Of a stretch of DNA of 13,431 nt, positions 1-8,747 are shown one piece after another. The DNA is taken from positions 1-13,431 of the forward strand of contig DATJVY010000139.1 in assembly GCA_035501615.1 (NCBI GenBank). The letters run 5' to 3'. The stretch's first letter is position 1. Each line of letters begins with the position of its first letter. The notes beneath the pieces are model-generated. The model made no database searches. It had not been told where the DNA came from and saw only the letters and a program-made list of their open reading frames with translations. The translations under genes were made by a program, and so were the position numbers. Source of the stretch: RPRB01 sp035501615. GTDB lineage: Bacteria > Myxococcota > Myxococcia > Myxococcales > Myxococcaceae.

Positions 1-48
1 GCCCCTCTCGTGCTGGCGAACTCGGCCTCCAGCGCGCCTCCAGGCCGT

Positions 49-77
49 TTGACGCACATGCCTGTGCGGGCTACACC
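49..77 (+). promoter_or_regulatory. Putative sigma70-type promoter of dnaN
   Basis: A TTGACG hexamer at 49-54 (five of six matches to the -35 consensus) lies 17 bp before TACACC at 72-77 (three of six matches to the -10 consensus). Transcription would start near 84, leaving a leader of about 45 nt before the dnaN ATG at 130. The -35 box is good and the spacing ideal, but the -10 is weak, and GC-rich genomes give many chance matches. The gene upstream is outside the window, so dnaN may also be read from a dnaA promoter. No coding region or DnaA-box cluster was seen in 1-129. Confidence 0.35.
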
Positions 78-102
78 GCAGCGCCGGGCGGAGCGGGCGG
101 AT

Positions 103-120
103 GTCTCCTCCGCAGGAGAC
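103..120 (+). promoter_or_regulatory. Hairpin enclosing the dnaN Shine-Dalgarno
   Basis: GTCTCCT at 103-109 and AGGAGAC at 114-120 are perfect reverse complements separated by the four bases CCGC. The right arm is the dnaN ribosome-binding site (AGGAGA, 114-119), which ends 10 nt before the ATG at 130. In RNA, a 7-bp stem with a tetraloop would bury the whole Shine-Dalgarno, so it could limit or regulate dnaN translation. The structure is seen directly; the regulatory role is inferred. Confidence 0.5.
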
Positions 121-129
121 GATGGGCAC

Positions 130-1236
130 ATGGAATTCCGCATCGCTGCGGAGGAGCTGAAGCGAGCGCTGTACCGGGCCCAGGGGATCGTGGAGCGGAA
201 GACCACGATGCCCATCCTCTCCAACGTGCTGGTCAACGCGACGAAGTCGGGCGTGCAGATCACCGCCTTCGATCTCGACGTGGGCATCGTCAGCGAGCAC
301 CCCGCCGAGGTGACGAAGCCCGGGAGTCTGACCCTCTCCGCCAAGACGGTCTTCGACATCGTCCAGAACCTTCCGGAGCCCCACGTCACCGTCCGCAAGC
401 TTCCCAACCAGTACGCCGAGCTCCAGAGCGGCAGTGCGCACTTCAAGATCGTCGGGATGTCCCCCGACGAGTACCCCAAGCTTCCGAAGGAGGAGAGCGC
501 CCATCTGGTCACCGTGGCAGGACCGGTCCTGCTGGAGATGATCCGCAAGACTTCCTTCGCCATCTCCACCGACGAGACCCGCTACATCCTCAATGGCGTC
601 TTCTTCGAGCCGCGCGAGGGTGGCAAGGTCCGGATGGTCGCCACCGATGGTCACCGGCTGGCCCTGGTCGAGCGGGAGCTGGCGGGCGACTTCAAGCTCA
701 AGAGCGGAGTCATCATCCCCCGGAAGGGCCTGCACGAGCTCCGCCGCCTCCTCGACGAGGCCCCGGATGCCGAGTGCAGCCTGGGCTTCGCCGAAAACTC
801 GGCGCTGTTCCGGAAGCCTGGCCTGACGATGGTGATGCGCCTCATCGACGGGCAGTTCCCCGAGTACCAGCGGGTCATTCCCAAGGAGGGTGAGCGCAAG
901 GTCCAGATTCCCCGGGTGCGATTCCAGGACGCGCTCAAGCGCATCGCGCTCCTCAGCGTGGACAAGTCGAACGCGGTGAAGATCGGCCTCACCACCAACC
1001 AGCTGCGGATCAGCTCTCAGAATCCCGACCTGGGCGAGGCGAAGGACGATCTCGAGGTCCGCTACGACGGAGCCGAGATCACCATCGGATTCAACGCCCG
1101 CTACCTGACCGACGTGCTGGCGGTGCTCGATACCGACGAGGTCGCGTTCGAGCTCGGGGACGACCACAGCCCGGGTGTTCTGCATGCCCCGGGCGATCGC
1201 AGCTACACCGCGGTGGTCATGCCGATGCGGGTGTAG
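130..1236 (+). CDS. dnaN: DNA polymerase III beta subunit (sliding clamp)
   Basis: This is the ring-shaped clamp that encircles DNA and tethers DNA polymerase III and repair enzymes to the template. The product is 368 aa, the usual length, and spans all three clamp domains. Recognisable segments include KTTMPILSNVLV near residues 24-35, TDGHRLALVE in the middle domain, the stretch LIDGQFPEYQRVIP, and the family-typical C-terminus VVMPMRV, which helps form the partner-binding pocket. I chose the ATG at 130 because the conserved MEFRI start follows AGGAGA at 10 nt spacing. The open frame runs upstream to 10, but the extra 40 residues are low-complexity and do not resemble the family. The stop codon TAG shares its last base with the recF GTG, so the two are translationally coupled. 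Confidence 0.97.
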   Translation: MEFRIAAEELKRALYRAQGIVERKTTMPILSNVLVNATKSGVQITAFDLDVGIVSEHPAEVTKPGSLTLSAKTVFDIVQNLPEPHVTVRKLPNQYAELQSGSAHFKIVGMSPDEYPKLPKEESAHLVTVAGPVLLEMIRKTSFAISTDETRYILNGVFFEPREGGKVRMVATDGHRLALVERELAGDFKLKSGVIIPRKGLHELRRLLDEAPDAECSLGFAENSALFRKPGLTMVMRLIDGQFPEYQRVIPKEGERKVQIPRVRFQDALKRIALLSVDKSNAVKIGLTTNQLRISSQNPDLGEAKDDLEVRYDGAEITIGFNARYLTDVLAVLDTDEVAFELGDDHSPGVLHAPGDRSYTAVVMPMRV

Positions 1237-2366
1237 TGCTCCTCGAGCGATTTCAGGCTTCGGATTTCCGGAACCTGCGCGCGGTCTCCCTCCAGCCGTC
1301 GCCGCACGCGACCGTCGTGGTGGGCAACAACGGTCATGGCAAGACCAGCCTGGTCGAGGCGGTGTACTTCCTCTGCACGCTCCGCCCGCTGCGCGCCAAC
1401 CGTCTCTCGGAGCTCGTCCGCTTCGGCGCCCAGGAGACCGTGGTCCGGGGGCGATTCAGCCTCGGTGGAGCGGAGCGGGAGATCGCAGTGCAGGTGGTGG
1501 CCGGGCTCCGCCAGGCCTTCGTCGACGGGAAGAAGGCGGCGAAGCTCGAGGACTACTTCGGCGGGGTGAGCGTGGTGGCCTTCACCCCCGACGACCTGGC
1601 GGTGGTGAAGGGCGCGCCGGACGTGCGGCGGGCCTTCCTCGACCGGGCAGTGTTCAACCGCTTCCCGGCCTACTTGCGAGAACGCCGCGCCTACGAGCGG
1701 GCGCTCAAGAGCCGGAACCGTCTGCTCAAGGAGCACGCGGCGGCGAGCTACGTCGAGGCCTACGACGAGGCCGTGGCCCGGACCGGAGCACGGGTCCTCG
1801 TCCGCCGGCGCGCGCTCCTGGACGAGCTCGGTCCGCGCGTGGTGGCCGCCGTGCGAGCCATCGCGCAGCTGCCGGACGTCGCCGTGGGCTACACGGCACT
1901 CCACCTCGGCACCCACCATCCGCAGACCGAGCAGGGCCTCGAGGGAGCGCTCCGCCACGCGCTGGCGGAGCGCCTGGAGCGAGATCGCGAACGGGGCTTC
2001 ACCTCGGTGGGACCCCACGCCGACGATCTCCAGCTCACCCTCGGCGGAAGGAGTGCCCGTGCCTACGCGTCGCAGGGCCAGGGCCGGGCGCTGGTCCTCG
2101 GATGGAAGATCGCCGAGATCGAGAACGTGCGCGCCGCATTCGGCCGTCCGCCGCTGCTGCTCCTCGACGACGTCTCGAGCGAGCTCGATCCCGAGCGCAA
2201 CGCCTTCCTCATGCACACCGTCGCCGAGAGCCGGGCGCAGGTGCTCCTCACCACCACCGACGCCACGCTGGTGGCGCGAGCGGCGGGCCCGGACACGCTC
2301 TGGCTCCGAGTCGACTCGGGGGTGGTGACGGAGGATGCTCGGCTCCGGCCCGCGCGGATCGCATGA
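1236..2366 (+). CDS. recF: DNA replication and repair protein RecF
   Basis: RecF is an SMC/ABC-type ATPase that acts with RecO and RecR to load RecA at single-strand gaps and stalled forks. The 376-aa product is of normal length. It has a Walker A motif, GNNGHGKTS, at residues 30-38, the family segment TSVGPHADDL, an ABC signature-like SQGQGR at about 279-284, and a Walker B, LLLLDDVSSELD, at about 306-317. The start is a GTG at 1236 overlapping the dnaN stop (TAGTG). There is no convincing separate Shine-Dalgarno, so translation probably depends on ribosomes ending dnaN. Its own TGA overlaps the next ATG (ATGA). The dnaN-recF-gyrB order is the classical replication gene order. Confidence 0.96.
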   Translation: MLLERFQASDFRNLRAVSLQPSPHATVVVGNNGHGKTSLVEAVYFLCTLRPLRANRLSELVRFGAQETVVRGRFSLGGAEREIAVQVVAGLRQAFVDGKKAAKLEDYFGGVSVVAFTPDDLAVVKGAPDVRRAFLDRAVFNRFPAYLRERRAYERALKSRNRLLKEHAAASYVEAYDEAVARTGARVLVRRRALLDELGPRVVAAVRAIAQLPDVAVGYTALHLGTHHPQTEQGLEGALRHALAERLERDRERGFTSVGPHADDLQLTLGGRSARAYASQGQGRALVLGWKIAEIENVRAAFGRPPLLLLDDVSSELDPERNAFLMHTVAESRAQVLLTTTDATLVARAAGPDTLWLRVDSGVVTEDARLRPARIA

Positions 2367-2815
2367 CGCCTCGGTTCTTCGCCTACCGACCCACCCGCCT
2401 CCGGGCCGTTCTCGCGGCGTTCGCGGTGATGGGGACCGCGCTCGGACTCGCTGGATTGGCTCGTGCTGGGCTTGGCAGCCCCACCGCCTCCGCACGGGGC
2501 GTCGCCGGACTCGCGCTGGGCGTGGCGTTCGCCTGGCTGGCCTGGCGGCTCCGGCCCCGGACGGGATACGGCGTCCGCGTGGACCTCGCCGGGGCCGAGC
2601 TCGCGGGGCCCATCGACGGGCGCATCGAGCGCCTGCTCTGGGGACACATCGCGGCGGTGCGCCAGGTCGGCCGCTGGGCCCCTCGCTGGGAGGTCACCCT
2701 GACCGATGGAACGCATCGCGAGCTCCCCCGCGCGTTGTTCTCCGATCCCTCCGTCTTCGCCGATCTTGGGCGTGTCCTGAGCCGTCCGGAGGGCCCCTCC
2801 GGGGCATCCGCCTGA
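2363..2815 (+). CDS. Small two-TM membrane protein, possibly PH-like
   Basis: I do not recognise a named family with certainty. The 150-aa product has a basic N-terminus, two hydrophobic segments (about residues 13-37 and 46-63), and a soluble tail of about 85 residues rich in short alternating strands (GYGVRVDL, WEVTLTDG) ending in a helix. This arrangement resembles bacterial PH-domain (bPH/YdbT-like) membrane proteins, but that is inferred from shape only. The ATG at 2363 overlaps the recF stop (ATGA), so it is translationally coupled to recF and belongs to the replication operon. Third codon positions are strongly G/C, which supports real coding. A membrane protein between recF and gyrB is not part of the standard gene order, and its role is unknown. 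Confidence 0.8.
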   Translation: MTPRFFAYRPTRLRAVLAAFAVMGTALGLAGLARAGLGSPTASARGVAGLALGVAFAWLAWRLRPRTGYGVRVDLAGAELAGPIDGRIERLLWGHIAAVRQVGRWAPRWEVTLTDGTHRELPRALFSDPSVFADLGRVLSRPEGPSGASA

Positions 2816-2916
2816 GGCCCGAAATGGGGCGGTTCGAGCCCCGGACCGCGGGCCGAATTCGGCTGACAGTCCAGGCACTTGGACCGCCGCCGCGGCCTTG
2901 TGAGCGTGGGGGGTGC

Positions 2917-5411
<2,495 letters not shown>

Positions 5412-5415
<4 letters not shown>

Positions 5416-6059
5416 AGAAGCCGAAGCCCTTCCACAACCCCTTCCAGGGGCTCACGCTCCCCAAGCCTGCGGCGCCTGCGCAGCCCGCCCGGCCGGCGCC
5501 GCCGCCCCGGTCTCCCGCGCCTCGGGAGCCGGACGAGGCGGCGCAGTTCCTGGCCGCGGTCGGTGAGGTGCAACCGGTCCGTCGCGGGGCGCAGCGCGTC
5601 GAGCCGGCCAAGAAGTCCGTGCTTCCGCCCCGGACGGACGAGGACGCCGAGGTGCTGGCGCAGCTCGCCGAGCTCGTCGCCGGCGAGGCCCCGTTCGACC
5701 TCGCCGACTCGGACGAGTTCATCGAGGGCGCCGTTCCCTCCCTGGATCCGCAACTGCTCCGGAAGCTCCGAAAAGGTGAGATCTCGGTGCAGGGCCACCT
5801 CGACCTGCACGGGCTCACCCGGGAGGAGGCGAGGAGCGCGCTGGAGCGATTCCTCCTCGCCTCCCGTCAGGGTGGAAAGCGGTGCGTGCTGGTGGTGCAC
5901 GGTCGCGGCCTGCACAGCAAGGATCAGATTCCCGTCTTGAAGGCCAGCGTTCAGCTCTGGCTGACCCGTGGACGGATTGCCCGGTGGGTGCTCGCGTTCA
6001 CGACCGCGCGCCCCCACGACGGTGGGTCGGGAGCGGTCTACGTGCTGCTCCGACGGTAA
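5412..6059 (+). CDS. Smr-domain protein, probable CTG start
   Basis: Residues about 128-215 form a Smr (small MutS-related) domain with its three hallmark motifs: LDLHGLT (130-136), VVHGRG (161-166) and GGSGAVYVLLRR at the C-terminus. Smr domains are nucleases acting on DNA or RNA; stand-alone bacterial versions have been linked to ribosome rescue and mRNA cleavage. The N-terminal half is proline- and alanine-rich, then acidic, and likely disordered. No ATG, GTG or TTG occurs in frame between the gyrB end and GTG 5568, yet codons from 5415 onward have G/C third bases and spell KKPKPFHNPFQGL, which I recall as resembling N-termini of related deltaproteobacterial proteins. I therefore place the start at CTG 5412, overlapping gyrB's TGA (CTGA). 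The alternative is GTG 5568, giving 163 aa with the intact Smr domain. Confidence 0.85.
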
Positions 6060-6083
6060 CGGCCGGTCCGTCGCTTGCTTTGG

Positions 6084-6112
6084 TTGGGACGGGCGAGGGA
6101 AGCCCTTATGCT
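6084..6112 (+). promoter_or_regulatory. Probable promoter of tRNA-Gln
   Basis: TTGGGA at 6084-6089 and TATGCT at 6107-6112 match the sigma70 hexamers at four of six positions each, with an ideal 17-bp spacer. They lie in the 79-bp gap between the Smr gene and the tRNA. Transcription would begin near 6119, giving a 20-nt 5' leader. A small hairpin (GCGGC 6118-6122, GCCGC 6127-6131, loop AGTT) lies in that leader. It may also drive the archaemetzincin-like gene, which starts 30 nt after the tRNA. Confidence 0.5.
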
Positions 6113-6138
6113 GGCCGGCGGCAGTTGCCGCACCGTCC

Positions 6139-6209
6139 TGGGGCGTCGTCTAACGGCAGGACGTCAGACTTTGGATCTGACTATCAAGGTTCGAATCCTT
6201 GCGCCCCAG
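6139..6209 (+). tRNA. tRNA-Gln, anticodon TTG
   Basis: The cloverleaf folds completely by eye. The acceptor stem is TGGGGCG (6139-6145) with CGCCCCA (6202-6208), seven pairs, and the discriminator is G6209. The D-arm lies at 6148-6162. The anticodon stem is TCAGA/TCTGA (6164-6168 and 6176-6180) around the loop CTTTGGA, giving anticodon TTG at 6171-6173. The T-arm is CAAGG/CCTTG with loop TTCGAAT. The weak U-A first pair and the G discriminator are typical of bacterial tRNA-Gln and are identity features for glutaminyl-tRNA formation. The 3' CCA is not encoded (the next bases are CTT), so a CCA-adding enzyme must supply it. The anticodon reads CAA directly and CAG by wobble. Confidence 0.97.
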
Positions 6210-6225
6210 CTTCGCTGTCGTTCGT

Positions 6226-6232
6226 AGGAGGG
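6226..6232 (+). promoter_or_regulatory. Strong Shine-Dalgarno fixing the GTG 6240 start
   Basis: AGGAGGG lies 7 nt before the GTG at 6240. It is one of the best ribosome-binding sites in the window, shows the next gene is translated, and settles its start. It sits in the 30-nt gap directly after the tRNA. Confidence 0.85.
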
Positions 6233-6239
6233 TCTGTCC

Positions 6240-6764
6240 GTGGGTCCGCGAGTGCTGCAGCTGGTCGCGATCGGCAACGCCCCGCTGACGCTGCTGCGGG
6301 AGCTCGAGGCACCCCTGACCACCCAGCTCGGGCTCACCGTGGGCTACGGAAAGCCGGCACTCACCTCGCCGGCGTACGCCTTCAACAAGGACCGCAACCA
6401 GTACCACTCCAACGCCATCATGCGCCGGCTGGTCCCGCTCCTCGACCGGGAGGGGACGGTGCTGGGCGTGACCGACGTGGACCTCTTCGTCCCCGACAGT
6501 CCGTTCGTCTTCGGGGAGGCGGACCGCGAGTCGCGCGTCGCAATCCTCAGTGTTTCCCGTCTTCGCCAGGGTGCGGACGAGGCCACCTTCCGGCGCCGGG
6601 TGCAGATCCAGGGCTTGCACCAGGCCGGCCACCTGGTGGGGCTGAGCTACTGCGAGGACGCCCGGTGCGCGATGTTCGCCGCCACCTCGCTGGCCGACGT
6701 CGACCGCCAGCAGCCGTCGCTCTGCCACATCTGCCGCAACGAGCTGGTAAAGCTCGGCCGCTGA
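6240..6764 (+). CDS. Archaemetzincin-like protein, active site degenerate
   Basis: The 174-aa product has the length and segment order of archaemetzincins, zinc metalloproteases of the metzincin clan: a VTDVDLFVPDSPFVFGEA stretch (77-94), then the active-site region and a C-terminal cysteine knuckle. The family signature is HExxHxxGxxHC, then Cys, Met-turn, and CxxC. Here it reads HQAGHLVGLSYC (127-138), C143, M145 and CHIC (162-165). The four structural-zinc cysteines (C138, C143, C162, C165), the Met-turn and two histidines remain, but the catalytic Glu is Gln128 and the third His ligand is Tyr137. No frameshift or stop is present, so the gene looks maintained. Normal peptidase activity by the metzincin mechanism is unlikely; a binding or regulatory role is inferred. 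It lies 30 nt downstream of tRNA-Gln and may share its transcript. Confidence 0.82.
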   Translation: MGPRVLQLVAIGNAPLTLLRELEAPLTTQLGLTVGYGKPALTSPAYAFNKDRNQYHSNAIMRRLVPLLDREGTVLGVTDVDLFVPDSPFVFGEADRESRVAILSVSRLRQGADEATFRRRVQIQGLHQAGHLVGLSYCEDARCAMFAATSLADVDRQQPSLCHICRNELVKLGR

Positions 6765-6788
6765 CAGAAAGAGCGCCTGGAGAGCCAC

Positions 6789-6809
6789 ACGCACCCACGT
6801 GGGATGCGT
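6789..6809. repeat. Imperfect palindrome with CACGTG core
   Basis: The core CCCACGTGGG (6794-6803) is a perfect 10-bp palindrome, extended on both sides by ACGCA and TGCGT with a single unpaired base (A6804 as written). It lies in the 103-bp gap after the archaemetzincin-like gene. With no loop and no T-run it looks more like a protein-binding site than a terminator, but it could also stop transcription as RNA. No function is assigned. Confidence 0.4.
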
Positions 6810-6867
6810 CCGCGGGGCCAGTGACGGGTGCAGCCGCGATGCGCGACAATCGACGTCGGCTCCGTCG

Positions 6868-7191
6868 ATGTCTCCCGGTCTTCGTCGCTGCGCTCTCTTC
6901 CTCGTCCTGCTCTCCGTCCCGGCCCTGGCGGCGCCCGCGCGCGAGGATCGCCGCACCGCGCGGATCCGTCCTCAGGCCGCGCGTCCGGAGGTCGCCCAGG
7001 TCCAGCCCTCGGAGGCCATCCCCATCGCCGCGGCTGCCGCCGACGGGGGCGGCGTGGATCTCGCCGGGCTCCTGGGGATGCTCACCGCCCTCACGGGGAC
7101 GTACGTCTATGCCCGGGGCCAGCGGATCGGCATGGCTGCCCGGAGCGTGGTCCGGCCGTCCGGGTCGTCGGCACCGCCGGATCGTCGCTAG
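6868..7191 (+). CDS. Small exported protein of unknown function
   Basis: I do not recognise this 107-aa protein. From the ATG at 6868 it begins MSPGLRRCALFLVLLSVPAL followed by AAPA, a textbook Sec signal peptide with a basic n-region, a hydrophobic core and an Ala-x-Ala cleavage site near residue 22-24. The mature part is Pro/Ala/Arg-rich and carries one moderately hydrophobic stretch (about 64-80, DLAGLLGMLTALTGTYVY) that might be a membrane anchor, then a basic, likely disordered tail. The open frame extends upstream to 6799, but those residues would precede the signal peptide, so the ATG is preferred despite a weak ribosome-binding site. It ends 45 bp before the next gene. Coding is supported by the signal peptide and codon bias, with no homology visible. 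Confidence 0.6.
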   Translation: MSPGLRRCALFLVLLSVPALAAPAREDRRTARIRPQAARPEVAQVQPSEAIPIAAAAADGGGVDLAGLLGMLTALTGTYVYARGQRIGMAARSVVRPSGSSAPPDRR

Positions 7192-7236
7192 CCCGGCCGG
7201 AGAGACGTGGCAGAACGGGGGTCGGAGGAGGCCCCC

Positions 7237-8088
7237 ATGGCAGCCGAGGAATCCCTGCTCGCCGAAGTTCCGCTGTTCCAGGCGCTGGACCCCGCCGAGC
7301 GGTCGACGCTCGCGGCGGCGATGCGCCTCCACGACTTCCCGGCGGGCGCGCGCGTCTTCCGCCGGGGAGATCCCGGCGCGGCGCTCCACGTCATCGCTCG
7401 TGGCGCGGTGGAGATCTCGGTCGACACCACGACCGGGAGGCGGGTGCTCCTCGCACAGCTGGGGCCGGGTGACTTCTTCGGCGAGCTCTCGCTGCTCGAC
7501 GGTCGCGAGCGGACGGCGGACGCGCTGGCCACCGAGGCCACCCGGACGGTGGAGATCGATCGCGCGGCGCTCGAGGCGCTGTTCCAGAAGCATCCCGGCT
7601 CCGCGCTCGACGTGCTGGGGGTGATCGGTCGCCGGCTGCGCGAGGCGGACCGGCTCCTCCAGTCGCAGTCCAGCGTCTCCCCGAACCAGGAGGTGGAGCA
7701 GCGGACGACGGCCGTCCAGCGCGCCGCGGAGTGGCTGGCGGCGTTCAGCGGCAGCCTGCCCTTCCTCGCGCTGCACGTGCTGCTCTTCTTCGCCTGGGTG
7801 CTGCTCAACGTCGGGCTGTTCGCCTGGGTCCGGCCCTTCGATCCCTTCCCCTTCGGATTCCTCACCATGGCCACGTCGCTGGAGAGCATCTTCCTGGCCT
7901 GCTTCGTGCTCATCGCCCAGAACCGTCAGGCGGCGAGCGACCGGATCCGCAGCGACGTCGAGTACGCGGCCAACCTCAAGGCCGGCCTGGAGGTGACGCA
8001 GCTCCACACCAAGGTGGACACGCTCTACGCCGAGACGATGGCCCGCCTTGCCGCGGTCGAGCGGGGGCTCGCCCAGCACCCGCGCTGA
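7237..8088 (+). CDS. Cyclic nucleotide-binding/DUF1003 membrane protein
   Basis: The 283-aa product joins two modules. Residues about 10-140 are a CRP-like cyclic nucleotide-binding domain with a phosphate-binding cassette, FGELSLLDGRERTADA (81-96), which keeps the Glu (83) and an Arg (92) that normally contact the nucleotide. Residues about 165-262 match DUF1003: two transmembrane helices (about 174-195 and 208-227) separated by VRPFDPFPFGF, followed by AQNRQAASDRIRSDVEYAANLKAG and a C-terminal helical, coiled-coil-like tail. There is no DNA-binding helix-turn-helix, so it is a membrane sensor or effector rather than a transcription factor. The ATG at 7237 is chosen because GGAGGAGG ends 5 nt upstream; an in-frame GTG at 7207 has a poorly spaced site. 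Ligand (cAMP, c-di-GMP or other) and output are unknown. Confidence 0.9.
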   Translation: MAAEESLLAEVPLFQALDPAERSTLAAAMRLHDFPAGARVFRRGDPGAALHVIARGAVEISVDTTTGRRVLLAQLGPGDFFGELSLLDGRERTADALATEATRTVEIDRAALEALFQKHPGSALDVLGVIGRRLREADRLLQSQSSVSPNQEVEQRTTAVQRAAEWLAAFSGSLPFLALHVLLFFAWVLLNVGLFAWVRPFDPFPFGFLTMATSLESIFLACFVLIAQNRQAASDRIRSDVEYAANLKAGLEVTQLHTKVDTLYAETMARLAAVERGLAQHPR

Positions 8089-8215
8089 GCTGCATGGCTG
8101 CGCGCGGGCTGAAGGCCCGGCCGGCGACCGGATTGCGGCGAGCGAGCACGCCGCGAGGCTGGCGAGGTGCGCTGGCGCGCTGGTACGGTCCGGACTCGAT
8201 CCGGGGGTCTCCAGC

Positions 8216-8629
8216 ATGGCAGCTCCAGCGGCCACCGAGGTGGCAGTGCTTCAGCTCGTGGATCGCATCCAGCGCTCCTGGCAGCAGGGGCGCCCCGACG
8301 ACATGGCCGCGCTGCTCGACCCGGACATCACCTTCGTCTTCCCGGGCTTCAGCATGCGGCTCAGCGGTCGCGAGCGGCTGATCGAGAGCTACCGCGACTT
8401 CCTGGCCGGCGCGAAGCTCCGTTCGTACCGCGAGGAGCGCCGGAACGTGGTGGGCGGTCTTGACGCCGCCCTGGTGGAGATCGCGTTCGACATGACCTAC
8501 GCCCGCGGGGGACAGGACTGGCGCGCCCACGGCGTGGAGCTCTGGGCTCTCGAGCGCCGGGGCGGCAGCTGGATCGCCTTCTGGCGCACGATGCAGGAGC
8601 TCACCGAGGAGCCGGCGTCGTCGGGCTGA
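8216..8629 (+). CDS. NTF2/SnoaL-like protein (DUF4440 type)
   Basis: The 137-aa product has the layout of the NTF2-like alpha+beta barrel: an N-terminal helix pair (VLQLVDRIQRSWQQGRPDDMAALL), a strand (ITFVFPGF), the helix SGRERLIESYRDFLAG, and then alternating strands ending in WRAHGVELWALERRGGSWIAFWRTM. Such proteins bind small hydrophobic ligands or act as isomerases, hydrolases or stress proteins, and the sequence alone does not tell which. The ATG at 8216 starts just before the conserved fold. The frame is open back to 8048, but that part overlaps the previous gene and has no domain. The ribosome-binding site is weak (G-run near 8203-8207). It stands alone, 127 nt after the CNB-DUF1003 gene; I see no clear promoter in that gap. 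Confidence 0.82.
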   Translation: MAAPAATEVAVLQLVDRIQRSWQQGRPDDMAALLDPDITFVFPGFSMRLSGRERLIESYRDFLAGAKLRSYREERRNVVGGLDAALVEIAFDMTYARGGQDWRAHGVELWALERRGGSWIAFWRTMQELTEEPASSG

Positions 8630-8700
8630 GCGGCCACGTCCGGCGCCATCTCCTGCTCGCGACCGTCGAGGGCGACGTCCTCGAAGACGCCGTTGCGGGA

Positions 8701-8710
8701 CCCTCGAGGG
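8701..8710. repeat. CCCTCGAGGG palindrome upstream of the dioxygenase gene
   Basis: A perfect 10-bp palindrome extends to 16 bp (8698-8713) with one mismatched pair. It lies 38 bp before the GTG of the persulfide dioxygenase-rhodanese gene and just upstream of TAGGGT (8722-8727), a possible -10. The position would suit an operator, but GC-rich DNA yields short palindromes by chance, so confidence is low. Confidence 0.25.
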
Positions 8711-8747
8711 CCCGGAGGCGCTAGGGTGGGCCACCGAGGCCCTCGCC

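Noticed and set aside
1..129. Chromosome origin or dnaA 3' end upstream of dnaN
   Set aside because: No DnaA-box cluster, AT-rich unwinding region or DnaA C-terminal coding was recognised.
10..129. N-terminal 40-residue extension of DnaN
   Set aside because: The residues are not clamp-like, and the ATG at 130 has a well-spaced Shine-Dalgarno.
1175..2362. Upstream extension of the small two-TM protein's frame through recF
   Set aside because: The extension is a low-complexity Arg/Gly/Pro shadow of recF; only the part from ATG 2363 has structured features.
1203..2495. Long open frames antisense to recF, and similar ones antisense to gyrB (3685-5292) and the central genes (6547-8235)
   Set aside because: They mirror well-supported genes in a GC-rich sequence, are Arg/Gly/Pro/Glu-rich without domains, and arise because stop codons are rare.
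8105..8119. CGGGC/GCCCG hairpin after the CNB-DUF1003 gene
   Set aside because: A five-pair stem without a T-tract is too weak to call a terminator.
8666..8684. Stem TCGAGG/CCTCGA with a 7-nt loop after the SnoaL-like gene as a terminator
   Set aside because: Only six pairs and no T-run; in DNA this GC-rich it may be chance.
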